64,000 nt of DNA from Siphonodentalium dalli (Eukaryota; Mollusca; Scaphopoda; Gadilida; Siphonodentaliidae). How positions within the stretch are numbered: the first letter of the stretch is position 1; the number at the start of each line of letters is the position of its first letter. The notes below the pieces were generated by a model. That model saw only the letters and a program-made list of their open reading frames with translations. It did not search any database and had not been told where the DNA came from. The position numbers were made by a program, and so were the translations under genes. Positions 62,601-64,000 of the stretch are shown here, piece after piece. Where the stretch lies: contig CP136064.1 in the NCBI GenBank assembly GCA_032622095.1, forward strand, positions 138,215,954 to 138,279,953, in the 5' to 3' direction.

Positions 62601-63929
62601 GATTTCGGACTTGCATTATTAGTTTCCAAATAGATCCAAAACGACTCTATCGATTGCCTTGATTTTACGTACGTACATAGCTCCCGTCCTTGGCTATTGA
62701 CTGGACTCAGTGCTGAGTTCGTCCGACCTTGACCTTGGCACAAAACGCTCTTCATGTTGATTACTGTTGTGTGCGCATCTCCTCCAGAACGGCTTGAGAT
62801 ATCGAGTTCGGACTAGCTCTATTAGGTTCGTCTTCTCATGCGCTACACGCACACAAAAAATGGTTCACCTTGGTAAACAATGAAGTATCGAAATTGCAGT
62901 GCAATTTCAATTTCATTCTAGTTATACTTCAATGTGTTAAATGGTCGATTGATTTGATATTTCCTACTCATATACATACACGAAAAGTTAGTTTTATGCA
63001 CTTACCGCTATTTTTGTACGACCTTGACCTTTACTCTAAACGCTCTTCATGTGTGTTACTGTTGTGTAAGTATCTCCTCCTGAACGGCTAGAAATATCGA
63101 GTTCGGACTTGCATTATTAGTTTCCTCTCATCATGTGCTACAAACAAGCGATAAATGGTATGGATAGCACTTCCGGTTCGAAAGTTCGGTATAGGTGGAA
63201 CGCTCTTTGAAAAACTTTTTTCTTCTGAATTTAACCAAATTCATAGGGCGGGATCGCTAGTCCGAACTGAAGACAGCGCCGTAAAAATTAGCGCAATCGA
63301 CCTAAAACTGACGTCACAGCACCCGATTCAAATTTTGACTTTTGGGTATCCTGCAAGGTGCCAACCTTGCCCTGATTTCTTTGAAAAAGGCGCATAGATC
63401 CAAAACGACTCGATCGATTGCATTCATTTTTTGTACGTACATAGCTCCCTCCTTGGCTATTGACTGGACTGGGTGCGGAGTTCGTCCGACCTTGACCTTG
63501 GACGAAGAATCGGTTAACGCTCTTTGAAAAACTTTTTTCTTCTGAATTTGACCAAATTCATAGGGCGGCATCGCTAGTCCGAACTGAAGACAACGCCGTA
63601 AAAAAATAGCGCAATCGAACAAAAACTGACGTCACAGCACCCGATTCAAATTTTGACGTGTTGGTATCCTGCAAGGAGGGCGCCTTGCCCTGATTTCTTT
63701 GAAAAAGGCGAATAGATCCAAAACCACTCTACCGATTGCCTTGATTTTACGTACGTACATAGCTCCCGTCCTTGGCTATTGACTGGACCGACCTTGACCT
63801 TGGCACAAAACGCTCTTCATGTTGATTACTGTTGTGTGCGCATCTCCGCCAGAACGGCTTAAGATATCGAGTTCGGACTTGCTCTATTAGCTTCGTCTTC
63901 TCATGCGCTACACGAACACAAAAAACTTA
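59645..63929 (+). repeat. 4,285-bp super-unit, copy 2
   Basis: Landmarks repeat 4,285-4,286 bp after copy 1. All three internal joins are conserved (62,540, 62,627 and 62,942), so they predate the duplication. The array continues past 63,930 into a third unit that starts in a different monomer class (CTCACC instead of CCAACC centre). Confidence 0.88.
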
Positions 63930-64000
63930 CGTCACAGCACCCGATTCAAATTTTGACTTTTGGGTATCCTGCAAGGTGCTCACCTTGCCCTGATTTCTTT

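Larger units (their letters stand above)
17397..64000 (+). repeat. Giant nested satellite array (318-bp core monomer, higher-order units)
   Basis: From here to the window end nearly all sequence is built from one family of blocks in one orientation. The blocks are (a) a head starting near TCTCAGAAACCGCC, (b) one or more 318-bp cores starting CGAAGAATCGGTTAACGCTC, (c) a tail ending in a hairpin and CTAG, (d) zero to three 62-bp palindromic units, and (e) a TTA microsatellite. The array is not closed on the right, so its total length exceeds 46 kb. The dozens of 60-150-codon open frames recur with the repeat period on both strands and lack domains; none is called as a gene. Confidence 0.95.

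Noticed and set aside
17397-64000. Dozens of 60-150-codon open frames repeating through the array on both strands
   Set aside because: They recur with the repeat period, overlap one another on opposite strands, contain poly-Tyr from the TTA microsatellite, and show no domain. Identity reflects recent duplication, not coding constraint.
17397-64000. CRISPR-like array
   Set aside because: Repeat units are hundreds of bases long without short regular spacers; the context is eukaryotic satellite and there are no cas genes.

Overview
The window looks like animal nuclear DNA, most likely from a marine invertebrate and plausibly a mollusc. It is AT-rich and intergenic. It holds 5'-truncated non-LTR retrotransposon tails of invertebrate type, many small inverted-repeat (MITE-like) elements, AT-rich microsatellites, a possible spliced exon, and a very large satellite. 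No bacterial operons, rRNA, tRNA or CRISPR structure was seen. The mollusc suggestion rests only on the general look of the repeats and is weak.

Layout. Bases 1 to about 17,390 are a patchwork of old transposable elements and minisatellites. They include a degenerate ~160-bp tandem repeat (144-870), a pair of TTAGCTA-rich direct repeats, a perfect-palindrome array (3486-3814), a minisatellite ending in inverted copies (3809-4552), a 181-bp foldback MITE (5053-5233), the C-terminal part of a LINE ORF with its 3' UTR (5951-7105), a possible terminal exon with a degenerate PHD finger (9838-10208), a cluster of ATGGCGGCC motifs (10825-11880), and a decayed inverted pair at 11,995-12,785 and 16,468-17,190. 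Inside that pair are further TIR elements and a second LINE remnant (13,983-14,402).

From about 17,397 to the window end (more than 46 kb) the sequence is one nested tandem array. A 318-bp core monomer is built into higher-order units of 1,107, 1,428 and 1,490 bp. These lengths differ by one core monomer (plus one TTA) or by one 62-bp palindromic element. The units are themselves part of larger duplications with offsets of 9,295 bp and about 4,285 bp. Adjacent 1,490-bp units are almost identical, so amplification is recent.

The most interesting signal is that each higher-order unit carries what looks like a Helitron 3' terminus: a 19-nt perfect hairpin, a 9-nt spacer, CTAG, then T. It occurs 29 times in the array and was not seen outside it. 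This suggests the satellite grew out of a non-autonomous rolling-circle transposon. Each core monomer also has a six-base hypervariable centre inside a preserved GCAAGG/CCTTGC stem, a CRE (TGACGTCA, or TTACGTCA in one monomer class), and a CCAAGGTCA nuclear-receptor-type site. The array shows no credible protein-coding genes; its many short reading frames are copies of noncoding repeat.
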